Assembly (NCBI GenBank): GCA_963851325.1
Contig: CAWKOR010000001.1
Coordinates: 1,240,001-1,304,000 of the forward strand
Direction of reading: 5' to 3'
Source of the DNA: DATGKG01 sp963851325
GTDB lineage: Bacteria > Desulfobacterota > Binatia > Binatales > Binataceae
DNA length: 64,000 bases
The notes under the pieces are model-generated. The model was not told where the DNA came from and searched no databases. It saw only the letters and a list, made by a program, of their open reading frames with translations. Shown in pieces: positions 34,132 through 43,295 of this stretch (position 1 is its first letter; every line of letters begins with the position of its first letter). The position numbers and the translations under genes were made by a program.

Positions 34132-34863
34132 ATGTCAGAAAAGCATCCGCATCCGGTCGCGCTGATTACCGGCGCCGGCCGCGGCATTGGCCGCGCGATC
34201 GCGCTGACGCTGGCGCGCGAAGGCTATTCGCTATGCATCGCGGCCCGCTCGCGCGAGGAGCTGGAGGAGACGCGTCGCCTCTCGAACCTGCCCATCGAAC
34301 GTGCGCTTATTGTGCTGATCGATTTGGCCGATGAGGACAGCGCCGAGGCGGTGGTTGAAACGACGCTGGACTGCTTCGGGCGCATCGACGTCCTGGTCAA
34401 CAATGCCGGATGGGCCCCGCCACGCACCTCGCTGGTTAAGATGAGCGCGTCGGACGCAGACCGAATCCTGTCGGTTAATCTGCGCGCGCCCATCGCGCTC
34501 TCACGAATCGCGGCGGTAGCGATGACGGAAGGCGGCAGCGGCGCGATCATCAATATCGCCTCGGTAGCGGCGCGCAACCTGGCTGCCGGGGAAGCGGTCT
34601 ACGCCGCATCCAAGGCCGGGCTGATAGCATTTACGCATGCAGCATTCGCCGAACTCGGCGATCGCGGAATCAAGCTTTCGGTCATCATTCCCGGCCTCAC
34701 CGATACGACGCTGATCCCGAACAACAAACGCCTCGATCGCGAGTTGATGCTCGCGCCCGACGATGTCGCGGCGGCGGTCCTCAGCATAGTGAAGTCGCCT
34801 GCGCGAGTATGCCCGGTCGAGGTGATGCTGAATCCGCAACGCCGCCCCGAACGCAGCAAGTAA
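34132..34863 (+). CDS. Short-chain dehydrogenase/reductase
   Basis: A 243-residue classical SDR: cofactor motif TGAGRGIGRA near residue 14, NNAGWAPP near 92, catalytic Ser in INIASVAARN and Tyr/Lys in AVYAASKAGLIAF near 163-169, and the downstream IIPGLTDT loop. The D at the end of beta-2 is replaced by AARS, so NADP is more likely than NAD. The substrate is not evident. It is divergent from manB and convergent with the GT39 gene (five bases between stops). Confidence 0.9.
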   Translation: MSEKHPHPVALITGAGRGIGRAIALTLAREGYSLCIAARSREELEETRRLSNLPIERALIVLIDLADEDSAEAVVETTLDCFGRIDVLVNNAGWAPPRTSLVKMSASDADRILSVNLRAPIALSRIAAVAMTEGGSGAIINIASVAARNLAAGEAVYAASKAGLIAFTHAAFAELGDRGIKLSVIIPGLTDTTLIPNNKRLDRELMLAPDDVAAAVLSIVKSPARVCPVEVMLNPQRRPERSK

Positions 34864-34868
34864 ACGAT

Positions 34869-36455
34869 CTATCGATACCGCCTGGTCAGCGGCCAGAGCC
34901 GGTTGTTATCGAACATCGGGTCGCGACAAAGATAGATGGGGCCGTGTTCGTACGGCATCGAATACTCGGTGCCAAATTTGTCCGCAAGCTGCACCCTGAT
35001 AAACGCGCGCTGGTATCCTTCCTTGATCCCGTTAATCGCGATCATCACGTCGAAATCGGGCGGCGGCGGACCCCAGAGGTAGTATGACATGTGGCCGCTG
35101 GTCGCCTTAGGGAGGCCGTAGCGCGGCCCGAAGAAATCGATCGCGGCCGCTTCACCATAGTTACTCGCATAGATGGCGGTTCTGCTACGCTCGTTTGGCG
35201 GCAAGTCGTGGTAGACCTCGGCGACCGCCTTGGTCATCTCCTCCCAGCCAAACATGTCCGCATATAGCTGGGGCAGATAGCGCAGCGCGGAGGTTTCGGT
35301 CTTCGGCGCCTTCAGTCCGGTCAGTCGCGTCAGCGTCCGCTGGTATTGGATGAAGCTGTCCACCGGCAGCACCGGAATCGCATTGGGAGAGATCAGAATT
35401 CCGGTTATCAGCACCAATGCCGGAAGCGCATAGCGAATCATCGGCCGCCAGATGCCGGCGCGGCTCGCGCTCTCCATCAACACGCCGCCGGCTCCGAACA
35501 GGATCGGATACATCGGCGCGATGTAGTAAACCTTGCCTCGCAGCATGACGAACGCGAACCACAACAGGAGGTAAGTGAATCCGAAAACGCGAAATCGTCT
35601 TCCGTTCTCCGCGAACAGGAAGAAACCCAGGCCGCCGATCCAGATCGGAGCGGTGATCGGATTCAACTGAACCAGCTGGGCGCCGAAGAAACTGAGCAGC
35701 GTTTCCGGCGTATTCTTGTTGCTCGCCTTCACGTTGCGCAGTTCCTCCAGCATCGGGAAGCGATGAAGCGCCTGCCAGATCGCCGTCGGCATCGCCAGTG
35801 CGACCGCGATGAGGCCGCCGAGCAGGAACCATCGATTGAACATCACCGAGCGCTGCGGGGTCAGCATCAGCGCAATCAGCACGCATCCGCCGAAGAACAC
35901 GATCGATTCCTTGTTCTCCAGCCCGAGGCCCGCGGAGACACCGAACATCAGCCACCATCGCGGGTCGCCGCTCTTGATGACGCGGAGCAATGCCCATGCG
36001 CATCCCATCCAGAAAATCGGATCGAATGCGTTTATGGTGAGCGTGGTGGCGAGGCCGAGGAAGAGCGGCGCGGTCATCGCGGTGAGCATCGCGAGAAACT
36101 GCGCGAATAGCCTGCCTCCGAGTTCCCACGCAAAGACGCCCGCGAGCGCGACGGTTGCGCCGCCTGCGAGCGCCGGGAAGAATCGAATCGAAAAGAGCGA
36201 ATCGCCCATGGTGACGCGGCTGAACCGCGCGATCGCCGCCACCATCGGAGGAAGGTCGACATAGCCCCATGCGAGGTGGTCGCCGCATGCGATGAAGTAG
36301 AGTTCGTCGCGGAAGTATCCGTAGGCGCCGTTGGTCAGGAAGTGAATCAGGACGGTCGCGCCGGAGAATGCGGCGATCAGTCGCCAGTCGAGCTGCGATG
36401 ATGAAGCATTCGAACTGCGCATCGGAGATCCTGCCATTGCACCAGCGGCGCTCAT
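34869..36455 (-). CDS. Glycosyltransferase family 39-like membrane protein
   Basis: 528 residues with about ten transmembrane segments. The first periplasmic loop carries YFRDELYFIACGDHLAWGYVDLPP, the acidic/His pattern of polyprenyl-phosphate-dependent GT39/ArnT/PMT-type enzymes. A C-terminal soluble domain (about 400-528) follows, as in ArnT. It probably transfers a sugar from a lipid carrier onto lipid A or protein outside the inner membrane. Sits beside manC/manB and near lpxL, fitting envelope glycosylation. Confidence 0.85.
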   Translation of the reverse strand: MSAAGAMAGSPMRSSNASSSQLDWRLIAAFSGATVLIHFLTNGAYGYFRDELYFIACGDHLAWGYVDLPPMVAAIARFSRVTMGDSLFSIRFFPALAGGATVALAGVFAWELGGRLFAQFLAMLTAMTAPLFLGLATTLTINAFDPIFWMGCAWALLRVIKSGDPRWWLMFGVSAGLGLENKESIVFFGGCVLIALMLTPQRSVMFNRWFLLGGLIAVALAMPTAIWQALHRFPMLEELRNVKASNKNTPETLLSFFGAQLVQLNPITAPIWIGGLGFFLFAENGRRFRVFGFTYLLLWFAFVMLRGKVYYIAPMYPILFGAGGVLMESASRAGIWRPMIRYALPALVLITGILISPNAIPVLPVDSFIQYQRTLTRLTGLKAPKTETSALRYLPQLYADMFGWEEMTKAVAEVYHDLPPNERSRTAIYASNYGEAAAIDFFGPRYGLPKATSGHMSYYLWGPPPPDFDVMIAINGIKEGYQRAFIRVQLADKFGTEYSMPYEHGPIYLCRDPMFDNNRLWPLTRRYR

Positions 36456-36633
36456 GATTCGCGTCCTTCCTTGCCGATCATGTTTATCGACGGGTTACTG
36501 CGCACAAATCGTGCCCCAATACGGATGCGCTCCGTTTGCACGCAGGCGATGATACTTGCAAGGCATTGGTGCAATCGCTATCGGTCGGTGCCAAGCTTAG
36601 CTACCAGGTTTCCTGGCGGGAATTCTTCCACCG

Positions 36634-37500
36634 ATGTCGTTTTCTCTTCGACTAACGATAGTGATTGTGGCGAGCGTGATTGTTGCCGCGATTGTCGCAC
36701 CGTTCGCAGCCGCGGCGGTGGCTGCGATGGAGTTTCATTTTCCCTTCCCGAGGATTTTCGATCGCACCGTGATGGTTGTCGTCGCGATCGGAATGATCTG
36801 GCAATCGAAAGAGCTTTGCCTCGTGCCGCTACTGCGCAGTGGCTTCGATCGCCCGCTGCGAAACCTGCGCAACGCGACGCGCGGATTTCTGATCGCGATC
36901 GCCGCAATCGCGACACTGGTCTATCTGGCCGTGGCGATGGGTGCGCACGCGAACGAGACTTCGGAAGGCATCTGGCACCTGATGCCCAAATATTTTCTCT
37001 CGGCAATCGTCATCGCGATCATCGAGGAAGGATTTTTTCGCGCCTTCCTCCTGGTCGGGATGGAAACCGATTTCGGGCGCACTCGCGCCTTGCTGCTTAG
37101 CTCCGCGATTTACGGAATCTCTCATTTGGTGCGCTCGCCCGCGAAGTTTTACATCACCGGCGTCCATCCGCTGGTGGGCTTCACAACACTTGGATTGAGC
37201 CTCGCGCATGTTGCGAATCCCGCGCTGATGTTGCCGACCTTCATCGGGCTTTTTTTGCTTGGGATCGTGCTCGGCACGGCATTCCTGGAAACCGGCACGG
37301 TGTACTTTCCGATCGGCCTGCACGCGGGGTTTGTGCTGGGCTCGAAACTATGGCCGAAGATGACATCGGCTGGTCTGGCGCTTCCGGGCTGGCTTCGTGG
37401 TTGGGGATCGCAGCCGCTGATCAGCGGCATCGCGGCGTGGGCCCTGGCTTTGGCGATTCTGATCCTGATTCGTCCCCTAACCCGCACCCGCCGCGCCTGA
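36634..37500 (+). CDS. CPBP-family intramembrane glutamic endopeptidase
   Basis: 288 residues, about eight membrane segments. The three CPBP (Abi/CAAX protease-like) motifs are present: EEGFFRAF with E131, E132 and R136; IYGISHLV with H164; and IGLHAGFVLG with H230. These residues form the catalytic site in characterised relatives. Physiological substrates of bacterial members are mostly unknown. The last codons overlap a stump of a vapC gene lying on the other strand (see entry at 37499-37531). Confidence 0.88.
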   Translation: MSFSLRLTIVIVASVIVAAIVAPFAAAAVAAMEFHFPFPRIFDRTVMVVVAIGMIWQSKELCLVPLLRSGFDRPLRNLRNATRGFLIAIAAIATLVYLAVAMGAHANETSEGIWHLMPKYFLSAIVIAIIEEGFFRAFLLVGMETDFGRTRALLLSSAIYGISHLVRSPAKFYITGVHPLVGFTTLGLSLAHVANPALMLPTFIGLFLLGIVLGTAFLETGTVYFPIGLHAGFVLGSKLWPKMTSAGLALPGWLRGWGSQPLISGIAAWALALAILILIRPLTRTRRA

Positions 37501-37531
37501 AAAATACCTCTGTATCCAGCAGCGCTCTCAA
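37499..37531 (-). pseudogene. Stump of a VapC (PIN) toxin gene
   Basis: Directly downstream of the Phd antitoxin, a TTG at 37531 overlaps the antitoxin stop in a TTGA arrangement, and the next codons read RALLDTEVFF. That matches the usual VapC start (M-x-LLDTHxFLW) with the first catalytic Asp. After eleven codons the sequence is the reverse complement of the CPBP gene end, and no PIN continuation is seen. The toxin is thus truncated, or the similarity is chance over ten residues. Confidence 0.45.
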
Positions 37532-37779
37532 TCTGCTTCTCTCTCGAAGCAGCGCTGGATCTCCGGAGGCAAGGGAGCATTGAAGTCGGCGGGTACGACG
37601 AAGAGCCCTTTGGCGTCCCCGGGCACTCGTTCTTTCAACGTGGCTTTGATTGGCGAGAGTCGCGCCACCGGCTTACCCGCGCGCGAGATGACTACTTCTT
37701 CACCGCGCGCGACCTTGCGCAACAATTTCGAGAATTGCGTCTTAGCCTCGCGAATATTGATGGTTTTCGCCCGCGCCAT
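37528..37779 (-). CDS. Type II antitoxin, Phd/YefM family
   Basis: An 83-residue antitoxin: TINIREAKTQFSKLLRKVARGEEVVISRAGKPVARLSPI is the Phd/YefM DNA-binding domain, followed by a C-terminal tail that would wrap a VapC toxin (GLFVVPADFNAPLPPEI). It normally neutralises and co-represses with its toxin. The toxin gene that should follow is reduced to a stump, so this antitoxin appears to be an orphan. Confidence 0.9.
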   Translation of the reverse strand: MARAKTINIREAKTQFSKLLRKVARGEEVVISRAGKPVARLSPIKATLKERVPGDAKGLFVVPADFNAPLPPEIQRCFEREAD

Positions 37780-37940
37780 GGTCGCAGTTTTGACTTAGTC
37801 CATGACTTGGTCCAATCCGGAAGTTTTCATTCGGAGTCGGAACGCGTGCGCGAAGTGTGGGCACGCGGATGAAGTCGCGATGGGCTCGAGGCTGTGGCTA
37901 CAGATGACCGCGGGCGCGATACTTCTAGTAATTCGTCCGC

Positions 37941-39050
37941 TCACTCGCGTACCGTGCCTGAGGGTTTCTGATCCTCATACACCGGCGGAAGGCCGCGGGG
38001 GCGGGTGCGGTAGCGGCGATGCGTCCAGAGGAACTGCTCGGGATAGCGGCGCACCATCTCCTCGATGGTTTTGACGAAGCGCCGCGTGTTCTCAAGCACA
38101 TCCGCTTCAGCATCACCGCTACGCTGAATCGGGATCTCATCTTGAATCTCGATGCGATGATGACGCCCATCCGCCTCGCGCACGATGAATGCGGGAATCA
38201 CCGGCGCCCCTGAAATTGCCACCATTCGCGCCAGCCCGCTGGTAGTCGCCGCCGGCTCGCCAAAAAACGGCACCCACACCGCCTCGCTGCGCTTGGCGTT
38301 CTGATCGAATGGGACGCCCACCATTTCGCCGCTGCGCAACGCCTTGAGCGCCGCGCGTGCCGCGGAATGTTTGCGCAGGATTTCGACGCCACAGCGCTCG
38401 CGCGCGAACGTCATCAATGCGTCGCCGGCCAGAAATCGCTGGGTGTGATGAACCAGGCTAATTTGATGCCCATGCATCGCGTGCGCGCAGGCGAACAGTT
38501 CGAAATTCCCGAAGTGCGCCGACAGCACCACGATCCCCTTGCCGGGGTATTTCGCGGCGACTTCCTTCCAGTAGCGGTAGCGATCGTAGGCCACCCGCTC
38601 TTTCAGGCGCATGTGAAAAAAACCGGCCAGCCGAATGTACTCGGCGCCGCCTCTTCCGAGGTTGATGTACGACGCGCGCAGAATGCGGCGGAGTTCCTTT
38701 TCAGTTCGATCGGGGAAGGCAATGGAAAGGTTCTTCATCCCAATCCGCACGTGCCTTCGGTCCAGGCAATAGCCGAGAAATCCACCTAGGACACCGATCG
38801 GATACAGGATGAAATCCGGCAGCAGGCTGAGCGCGTGGAGAATCCCGCTCATCAGATAGAAGATGGCGCGGCTCTTCGCATCGAGTTGAAGGTTCGACTT
38901 GCGCAGCACCCGTCCCTGGGATCCGGCCTCCGCGGAGGCCTGGTCCCGCGACTGCGCTACGAGACGATCGGCATACCCGACGCCATTAGCATAGGCACTT
39001 TTCGGCGACGGATTGGAGAATTCAGCGGGCTTCGAAGATGGCGAGTCCAT
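37941..39050 (-). CDS. lpxL: Lipid A biosynthesis lauroyl/myristoyl acyltransferase family (LpxL/HtrB-like)
   Basis: 369 residues. The acyltransferase HX4(D/E) motif is SAHFGNFE, followed by VGVPFDQNA and FFGEPAATTSGLARMV, all standard for LpxL/LpxM enzymes that add secondary acyl chains to lipid A. A 60-residue N-terminal extension (Ser/Ala-rich) precedes the membrane helix, which is unusual; a later start is possible. The ATG shares one base with the glgC stop (TGATG), so the two genes are coupled. Its presence indicates an LPS-type outer membrane. Confidence 0.9.
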   Translation of the reverse strand: MDSPSSKPAEFSNPSPKSAYANGVGYADRLVAQSRDQASAEAGSQGRVLRKSNLQLDAKSRAIFYLMSGILHALSLLPDFILYPIGVLGGFLGYCLDRRHVRIGMKNLSIAFPDRTEKELRRILRASYINLGRGGAEYIRLAGFFHMRLKERVAYDRYRYWKEVAAKYPGKGIVVLSAHFGNFELFACAHAMHGHQISLVHHTQRFLAGDALMTFARERCGVEILRKHSAARAALKALRSGEMVGVPFDQNAKRSEAVWVPFFGEPAATTSGLARMVAISGAPVIPAFIVREADGRHHRIEIQDEIPIQRSGDAEADVLENTRRFVKTIEEMVRRYPEQFLWTHRRYRTRPRGLPPVYEDQKPSGTVRE

Positions 39051-40294
39051 CAGGTATGCGGCCGGAATTCGTATTCGCGCTTGGGAGCTTTGGGTATCAC
39101 GACCAACCCCGAATCGGTGACGAAGAAGCGTCGACGATCGCGCTCCAGATCGTACCCGATGACCTCGCCGTCAGGAATACTGACGTTCTTGTCCACGATG
39201 GCGCGGCGAATCCGCGCATGCTGTCCGACCTCCGCATAATCCATGAGCACGCAGTCGTCGACGCTGCTGAACGAGTGCACTTTCACCGAACGTCCGAGCA
39301 CCGAGTTGCGCACCACCCCGCCGGAAATGATGCATCCTTCCGATACTACAGAATGTAGCGCTTCGCCGCGACGGCCATCTTCATTGAAGACGAACTTGGC
39401 GGGCGGCTGATCGTAGTACGCGGTGCGCAATGGCCAATACGAATTGTAGAGATTCAAATGCGGGCGGGCGTCGCGCAGGTCCATGTTGGCATCATAGTAG
39501 GACTCCAGCGTCCCCACATCGCGCCAATAGGCGAGGTTGAGTTCCGAGTCGCCGCGAATGTGGTTGGTCATGAAGTTGTAGGCATACACCGGCATCCGCT
39601 GGATCAACTGCGGAATGATGTCCTTGCCGAAATCGTGATTGCTGCCCGGCTTCTTGGAATCCTCGATGAGCGCGCGGGTCAGCACCTCGGGATCGAAGAC
39701 GTAGTTGCCCATCGAGGCGAGGCACATCCCCGGCGCGCCCGGCATCGAGCGCGGATTCTTGGGCTTTTCGTCGAAGCGGTTGATGCGCAGCCCCGAATCG
39801 ACATCGACGATGCCGAACTGATCGCCCTCCTCCACCTTTACCGGCAACGTGGCGACGGTCACCGCGGCCTTACGCTCATGGTGGAACTCGATCATCTGCG
39901 AGATGTCCATCCGGTAGATGTGGTCGGCGCCGAAGACCGCCACCAGGTCGGGTTTGTTGTCTTCGATGAGGTTCAGATTCTGGTAGATGGCGTCGGCAGT
40001 GCCCTGATACCAGCTTTCACCCAGACGCATCTGGGCCGGCACCGGTGTGATGAAATGCCCGGCCAGCAGTCCTGCTACCTGCCATCCGTCCTTAAGGTGC
40101 TCGATCAGCGATTGCGAGCGCCATTGGACCAGCACGTAGATGGAGTAGATACCCGAGTTGACCAGATTCGAGAGCACAAAATCGATAATCCGGTATTTGC
40201 CGCCGAAGGGTACCGCGGGTTTGGCACGGTCGCGGGTAAGCGGATAGAGACGGGTTCCCTGGCCGCCCGCCATCACAAGCGCAAGAGTCCTCAT
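39050..40294 (-). CDS. glgC: Glucose-1-phosphate adenylyltransferase
   Basis: 414 residues. GlgC makes ADP-glucose for glycogen. Visible motifs are MAGGQGTRLYPLTRDRAKPAVPFGG, the GWQVAGLLAG segment, WYQGTADAIYQN, FGADHIYRMD, FDEKPKNP, and a C-terminal left-handed beta-helix (VVSEGCIISGGVVRNSVLGRSV). Allosteric sites cannot be judged from sequence alone. It is coupled to lpxL and preceded by about 400 bases of spacer. Confidence 0.96.
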   Translation of the reverse strand: MRTLALVMAGGQGTRLYPLTRDRAKPAVPFGGKYRIIDFVLSNLVNSGIYSIYVLVQWRSQSLIEHLKDGWQVAGLLAGHFITPVPAQMRLGESWYQGTADAIYQNLNLIEDNKPDLVAVFGADHIYRMDISQMIEFHHERKAAVTVATLPVKVEEGDQFGIVDVDSGLRINRFDEKPKNPRSMPGAPGMCLASMGNYVFDPEVLTRALIEDSKKPGSNHDFGKDIIPQLIQRMPVYAYNFMTNHIRGDSELNLAYWRDVGTLESYYDANMDLRDARPHLNLYNSYWPLRTAYYDQPPAKFVFNEDGRRGEALHSVVSEGCIISGGVVRNSVLGRSVKVHSFSSVDDCVLMDYAEVGQHARIRRAIVDKNVSIPDGEVIGYDLERDRRRFFVTDSGLVVIPKAPKREYEFRPHT

Positions 40295-40693
40295 GCAGAT
40301 GCATCCCTTTTGCTGCGGAAGAAAAGCCCGCAGCGGCCACCAGCCGCCAATATAGGGGGAAAAGATTCTACTGGAAAGCCTCGGAGTCGCACGGGGTAAT
40401 CAAGCGAACAGAAATCTGCACAGTTTGGAGGCTGTTTCGCGCATTTTTACGAAATGTCGCAAAACGTAGATGCTTTCCGCATCACGCGTCCCTGTCTGGA
40501 GCAGGGAATCTGATACCTCGGTGAAGAATTCCACTTACTTTTGCAATGCTTTTCAGCTATTTGAACAAAAATCGCTCGAAGGCACATGGTTTGCTTGAAA
40601 CTTTATTCCGGTTCCTACGTCTATTCCGTGTGGGAACGGCAAGCTCATCAAGAGCAAGCCTCAGCGTAACCCCCAGGAGGGGAAGTACTCAAA
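40295..40693. other. Intergenic region between divergent glgC and a zinc-ribbon gene
   Basis: About 400 bases with no convincing gene. It is less GC-rich than its flanks and must contain the promoters of both divergent genes. I find no -35/-10 pair with good spacing (a TTGAAA near 40607 has no matching -10 at 16-18 bases). AGGAGGGG just before 40694 is the ribosome binding site of the next gene. Confidence 0.6.
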
Positions 40694-40990
40694 ATGCAAA
40701 CTTCGACTACCACCAAACAGGAAGCCCGCAACGGAAACGGCAAAGGGGTCGTCTATCGCACCACCTGCCATAATCCCGGGTGCGGATTTGCCTTCGATTT
40801 GCGCATCACTCCTGAGACCGTGAGCCTTTTGAGCGGACCGATTGCCTGCCCGCGATGCCGTCGTCATGGCGGTTCGCTGAAGCCGCAAGGACGTATCGGC
40901 GATAAGCTTTTCGCTGCCAAACTGGTCTTCAGGGTGATGGGAACCTCGCCGGCGACCCTCGATGACGAAGACGGATTCGGCGTCAACTGA
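40694..40990 (+). CDS. Small zinc-ribbon-like protein
   Basis: A 98-residue protein with CHNPGCGF near residues 25-32 and CPRCRR near 52-57, a four-cysteine zinc-ribbon arrangement in a mostly polar protein. No named family. Its strong AGGAGG site and downstream terminator indicate a well-expressed small protein. Possible roles include nucleic acid binding, but nothing more can be said. Confidence 0.7.
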   Translation: MQTSTTTKQEARNGNGKGVVYRTTCHNPGCGFAFDLRITPETVSLLSGPIACPRCRRHGGSLKPQGRIGDKLFAAKLVFRVMGTSPATLDDEDGFGVN

Positions 40991-41063
40991 TGCTGTAATG
41001 CCGCGTGCAAATCGTCTACACTTGGGCGGCCGTTCCAGATCTACGACCGTTCGATATGACAAA

Positions 41064-41102
41064 GATGCGCCGCCCGGGATGCCGGACGGCGCATCGGTTT
41101 TT
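41064..41102 (+). terminator. Bidirectional terminator between the zinc-ribbon gene and gst
   Basis: GATGCGCCG (41064-41072) pairs with CGGCGCATC (41087-41095), extended by CCGG/CCGG inside a one-base mismatch, and is followed by GGTTTTT on the plus strand. The minus side has AAAG-type symmetry (CTTTGTC), so it may act for both convergent genes. Confidence 0.85.
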
Positions 41103-41145
41103 GTACGAAAGCCGCGATACCGAACGTCAGTTGGTTTCGGCGCGC

Positions 41146-41784
41146 CTATACCCCCGCCAGGAAGTCGGTCGTAACACCTTGCAGGTTTCGGAGGCTAGGC
41201 CGCTCCAACAGCCGCTTGATCCATCCATCGACATTCGGACGATTGGTTCCAGCTTCGATACCGAGATTCGGCAGCACCAGAAGGCGCGGGATGAACGCGA
41301 TCTCGGCCACCGAGAAATCGTTCGCGAGGAATTGGGCGCCCGCCAGTTCCTGATTCAAATAATCCAGTACCCGCTCGACCGCCTGATTGAGGCGCTGCAG
41401 GCGCTCAGCACTGCGCTCCGCGTCGGGCTTGCCCAGTTCAGCCATCAACTGCCCAACCTGCGGCGTAAACGAGGTATCGGCGAAGTCCTCAAGCCGGCGC
41501 GCGCGCGCGCGTTGTGCGCTGGCACCGACCGGGGGCAGAATCGGCGGTTCCGGATACTCATCTTCCAGATACTCATTGATGATGGTTGAGTCGTAGATGG
41601 TGGTGTCTTCGTCGACCAGGGCCGGGACCCGCCCAAAGGGGTTGAGACGGAAGAAATCTGGATGTCGATTCTCCCCCTTGGTGATGTCCACCTGGACCAG
41701 GTCATAGGTGAGACCCTTCTCCGCCAATGCGATTCGGACTTTTTGTCCGAATGGACAAGGAAGGAAGTCGTAAAGTTTGATCAT
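41146..41784 (-). CDS. Glutathione S-transferase-like protein
   Basis: 212 residues. The N-terminal thioredoxin-like domain has MIKLYDFLPCPFGQKVRIALAEKG with a CPFG motif, followed by the glutathione-binding cis-Pro region FGRVPALVDEDTTIYDS; the C-terminal helical domain is typical (FIPRLLVLPNLGI). It is the last gene of the rpsF-rplI operon, 14 bases after rplI, an unusual place for a GST. Confidence 0.9.
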   Translation of the reverse strand: MIKLYDFLPCPFGQKVRIALAEKGLTYDLVQVDITKGENRHPDFFRLNPFGRVPALVDEDTTIYDSTIINEYLEDEYPEPPILPPVGASAQRARARRLEDFADTSFTPQVGQLMAELGKPDAERSAERLQRLNQAVERVLDYLNQELAGAQFLANDFSVAEIAFIPRLLVLPNLGIEAGTNRPNVDGWIKRLLERPSLRNLQGVTTDFLAGV

Positions 41785-41798
41785 GGCCAGGGAACCCC

Positions 41799-42248
41799 TT
41801 ACTCCGCCTTCACTTGGACCTTGAGGCTTGCCTCCACTTCCGGCTGTAACCTGACCGGAACGGTAAACTCGCCGAGTTGCTTGATCGGCTCCGCGAGGTG
41901 GATCTTGCGTCGTTCGACGCTGAATCCCTTCTCTCGCAGCGCCCGCTCGAGATCGATATTGGTCACCGAGCCGAACAATTTGCCTTCCTCACCTGCGTGC
42001 GCACCAATCGTGAGGGTGAGTGCTTCGATCCTTCGCTTGAGTTCGGTGGCCTCGGTCTTCTGCGCCTCCCGCTTGCCCATTGCGATGCGCTTGTGATGCT
42101 CGAAGGCGCGCAAACTTCTGGGATTCGCCTCGGCTGCCAGTTTGCGTGGGAAAAGATAGTTGCGCGCGAAACCGGGGCGCACCTTCACCACATCTCCGGT
42201 CCGTCCCAGATTCGGAACGTCCTCGTTAAGTATGACCTGTACGTTCAT
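41799..42248 (-). CDS. rplI: 50S ribosomal protein L9
   Basis: 149 residues starting MNVQVILNEDVPNLGRTGDVV, with the L9 signature VRPGFARNYLFPRKLA and the C-terminal domain GEFTVPVRLQPEVEASLKV. The upstream open frame to 42416 is not coding for L9. It follows the DUF2232 gene by 28 bases in the rpsF-type operon. Confidence 0.97.
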   Translation of the reverse strand: MNVQVILNEDVPNLGRTGDVVKVRPGFARNYLFPRKLAAEANPRSLRAFEHHKRIAMGKREAQKTEATELKRRIEALTLTIGAHAGEEGKLFGSVTNIDLERALREKGFSVERRKIHLAEPIKQLGEFTVPVRLQPEVEASLKVQVKAE

Positions 42249-42276
42249 GTCTGATCCCGTCCCAAATTTAAGGAAA

Positions 42277-43248
42277 TCAAAGAAAATCGCTGAAATTGCC
42301 CGCCTCCTGGCTGGGCGGCTTGAGTCTGCGGAAATCAATCCACATATCCAGCACTCCGGCGAGGCAAACCAGAACTGCCAGCACCGGCTGAACACAAGTA
42401 ATGACGTAAATCGCAACCCGCGCGACCGCCGGCATACCCAGCATCCTGAAGTAGAACGACATGATCGCCACGCCCTGGCAGAAGTACACCGTCGCCACGC
42501 ATATGAACGCGTCCAACGCGATGGTCTCGATCGGCTCGATCGGGATCAGATACTTGAAGCCCTGAAACGCGAATCCCGCCGCCAGCAGCACCCACACCAG
42601 CCACTCCGGCGTCGACCACTTCGGCAATTCTCCGAACAGGTCGTAGGCCATCCGCTTCTTGCCGGCCCAGCGCCAGAATAGGGTCAGATTAAGCATTATG
42701 GTCGCCGCCGCCGCGATCGCCGCCAGCGCCGGACTCAGCCTGATGAAGATGTCGATGGCGGTGGCCTGGGTGTCGGCGGGCAGTCCCGCATCCATCCCGA
42801 TGGCTTTGTAGAATTCCTGTCCGCGCTCCATTCCGGTTTTCAGCGACTGATGGATCGCGGTGAGCATCGCATCGGGCGAGCCTGCCGCCACCAATGCGGC
42901 AGCGGTTCCCGCAATCACCATCATTCCGGCAGTTATCAGCACGATCAGTTCGAATGAAAAGCGGCGTTCGAGCATGTAGCACATCAACACCGCGGCGAGA
43001 CCGAAGCTGACCTCGTAAGTAATTCCGGCGCTGATGCCCGCGACAATCGTCACCAACACGCCCGCCAGCAGAACTGCGATGGTCGCGCGCAAGTTGGGGC
43101 TCAACCGGCCCACCGCAAAAATCAGGATCGGCGCCGGCGCGAACAGCATCGCAAAGCCGCCCACGATCGGAATCGCGGCGACCGCAAGGAACAGCGCGCC
43201 GGACAGCGCGGCCGCCCGGATCAGCCCGATTATCGCTTTGCGTGACAC
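42277..43248 (-). CDS. DUF2232 (YybS-like) membrane protein
   Basis: 323 residues with about eight transmembrane segments. DUF2232 proteins commonly sit between rpsR and rplI, as here, and their role is unknown. Characteristic is the LTLFWRWAGKKRMAYDLFGELPKW loop and the last membrane segments with the MSFYFRMLG motif. GTG/ATG start ambiguity is small; the ATG at 43248 is used. Confidence 0.88.
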   Translation of the reverse strand: MSRKAIIGLIRAAALSGALFLAVAAIPIVGGFAMLFAPAPILIFAVGRLSPNLRATIAVLLAGVLVTIVAGISAGITYEVSFGLAAVLMCYMLERRFSFELIVLITAGMMVIAGTAAALVAAGSPDAMLTAIHQSLKTGMERGQEFYKAIGMDAGLPADTQATAIDIFIRLSPALAAIAAAATIMLNLTLFWRWAGKKRMAYDLFGELPKWSTPEWLVWVLLAAGFAFQGFKYLIPIEPIETIALDAFICVATVYFCQGVAIMSFYFRMLGMPAVARVAIYVITCVQPVLAVLVCLAGVLDMWIDFRRLKPPSQEAGNFSDFL

Positions 43249-43295
43249 CGAAGTGCTTTTCCTATCTGGCCTTCATCAGTTGTTCGCGAACCTAC

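Noticed and set aside
40600..40640. TTGAAA as a -35 box for the zinc-ribbon gene
   Set aside because: No acceptable -10 hexamer at 16-18 bases downstream.
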